Part shown: positions 62,175-64,000 of the stretch, one piece after another
Numbering within the stretch: position 1 is the first letter of the stretch
How the letters are laid out: each line of letters opens with the position of its first letter
DNA from: Pterois miles
Lineage: Eukaryota; Chordata; Actinopteri; Perciformes; Scorpaenidae
DNA length: 64,000 nucleotides
NCBI GenBank assembly: GCA_947000775.1
Contig: CAMQGK010000567.1
Location: 20,862,001 to 20,926,000 of the forward strand
Direction: 5' to 3'
Made by a program: the position numbers and the translations under genes
Notes under the pieces: generated by a model
The model's database searches: none
What the model saw: the letters and a program-made list of their open reading frames with translations, nothing else
What the model was told of the DNA's origin: nothing

Positions 62175-64000
62175 ATATGGCTAGTTTATTTTTTTCTATA
62201 TACTATACTATGCCTTTTTTCGATTGAAGTATGAGTTATTTTTTGACATACTACACTATAATCTTTTTTACGACTAACATACTTTACTATGACTATTTTT
62301 TTCGATTACATTTTTGACTTTTGTTGAAATACTAAATTATCACTTTTTTGCGACATCCTATACTGACTTTTTTTTTTTAATACCCTTTTTTTGACATACT
62401 TTTCAGTGTACTATGCTTTGCCTTTTTTGACTATACTACGACGTTTTTTTCAAAAATACTATACTGTGACATTTTTACGACATCTGTCGAAATAATACAT
62501 CATCGCTTTTTTCAACATATTGACTTTTTTTTAAAAACTTTTAGACATAATATACTGTGACAGTTGTTTTTTGACATACATTTCTAGGACTCTTTCTCGA
62601 CATACTATACTGTGACTTTTCCCCTACCGTATACTATGACACTTTTACGACTTTTGTTGAAATACTGTGACTTGACATGCTTGACTATGACCTTTTTCGA
62701 CATACTATACTGTGCTTTTTCCCTTTTGTACACATTATATTACGACCTATTTGTAACAACCTTTTTTCAACATACTGACTTTTTTTTATCAACATACTAC
62801 AGTATACTGACTTTTTCCAACATTTACTATGACTTTTTTCGACACTTTTTGTCAACGTACTATATTATGACTTTTTCGACATACGACTTTTTTTCAACTT
62901 ACTATACTATGACTTTTTTTGACATACTAGTTTTTTCAACATGCTACAGTATACTGTGACTTTTTCCAACATACAATACTATGACTTTTTAATCGCCATA
63001 CTACCATATACTGTTACTGTTTCATGTTTTCAACTTTTCATGTTATCAACATACTACAGTATACTGGGACTTTTTTTGAACATACTATACTGAGTTTTTC
63101 AACATACAATACAATGACTTTATCGACATACTACCATATACTATTACTATTTCCGATATACTATATTATGATTTTTTCAACAAAATATACTGTACTATGA
63201 CTGTTTTTTGACATACTATACTGTGATTTTTTGTGACATTCTATACTATAACCCTTTGTCAACATACTACAGTATACTGTGACTATTTTCGACATACTGT
63301 ACTGACTTTCAGGATACAATACTATGACTATTTTTGATATACTATGTTATGATTTTTTTTTCAACATATAATTTGAATTGAATTTGACTATGATGACTTT
63401 TTCGACATACTACACTAGGACTACTTTCAACAATCTATTATGACTTTATCGACATACTACCATATATTATGACTATTTTCAATATACTATACTGACTTTA
63501 TTTGACATGCTCTACTATACTGTGACTATTTTCGATATACTATATATTTTTTTCAACGTACACTTCAATTGACTTGTTTCAACATATTGTGACTTTTTTC
63601 GATATGCTATATTGACTTTTTCGACATAGTATACTATGATGTTTTTTCAACATACGATATTTAGTTTTTTTCAAAAAACTGCAGAATACTGTGACTTTTT
63701 TTCAACATACTATGACGACGACTTTTTAACGACACACTGACTTTTTTTGACATGACTTCTTTCAAAACATTATAAACATTATACTAACACTTTTTTTCAT
63801 CATACTGCAGTATACTGACTTTTTCCAACATATTATACTATGCCTTTTTTTGACACACTACACTGACTTTTTTGTCAACATACTATACTGACTTTTTTCG
63901 GCATATTACACATGACTTTTTAAACATTATACAATGACTTTTTTCAACATAGGACAGTGTACTATGATTATTTTCGACATGCTATACTAAGTTTTTCCCA
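62175..64000 (+). repeat. degenerate CGACATACTATACTATGACTTTTT satellite, right arm
   Basis: More than 1.8 kb of imperfect units of roughly 20-30 bp (GACATACTATACTATGAC plus a T run), running off the window end. A 115-codon open frame here is an artefact of the repeat. Orientation is opposite to the left arm. Confidence 0.8.

Noticed and set aside
62612..62959. 115-codon plus-strand open frame
   Set aside because: It lies wholly within the degenerate satellite; the FFDILYY-type repeats are the translated repeat unit.

Overview
This window looks like teleost fish genomic DNA. It shows short exons with GT-AG introns, long (TG)n microsatellites, many short non-autonomous DNA transposons, tRNA-derived SINE-like repeats and degraded non-LTR retrotransposons. 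The deduced proteins are vertebrate. There is no bacterial-style gene organisation.

Layout. (1) 426-30032, plus strand: 20 exons of a sodium-activated potassium channel of the SLO2 family. It is closest to KCNT2 (Slick) by the residues I can compare from memory. It runs from the pore helix to the stop codon; the N-terminus and S1-S5 lie before the window. The 20 exons join in one open frame of 985 residues. A 57-bp in-frame candidate cassette exon sits in the RCK1 region. (2) 30033-37432: 3' UTR, then repeat-rich DNA containing a degraded reverse-transcriptase element broken by a palindromic repeat, an inverted-repeat element and a partial tandem duplication. (3) 37433-39353, plus: the broken remains of a short-chain dehydrogenase/reductase (C-factor/sniffer-like) gene. 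(4) 39524-45020, minus: a complete six-exon TRIM gene (RING, B-box, coiled coil, PRY-SPRY; 524 residues), tail to tail with the SDR remnant. (5) 48011-50226, minus: a complete gipc1 gene (six coding exons, 337 residues, PDZ adaptor). (6) 52404-53919: two L1-like retrotransposon fragments in opposite orientation. (7) 53935-60315, plus: an unrecognised transcription unit with a GC-rich first exon and several small exons whose reading frame I cannot settle; its introns hold an internally deleted hAT transposon with a perfect 8-bp target duplication. (8) 60510-64000: a degenerate A/T-rich satellite that changes orientation near 62 kb, so its arms are inverted relative to each other; the left arm is split by a separate inverted-repeat element.

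The genes do not form a functional cluster that I can support. The channel, the TRIM ligase and the PDZ adaptor look like ordinary chromosomal neighbours. The less ordinary signals are splice-related (the candidate cassette exon and two exons whose acceptors sit on or beside long TG tracts) and transposon-related (nested and inverted copies that allow insertion order to be read). I found no clear evidence of a wholly new biological system. Comparisons with human proteins are from memory and would need alignment.
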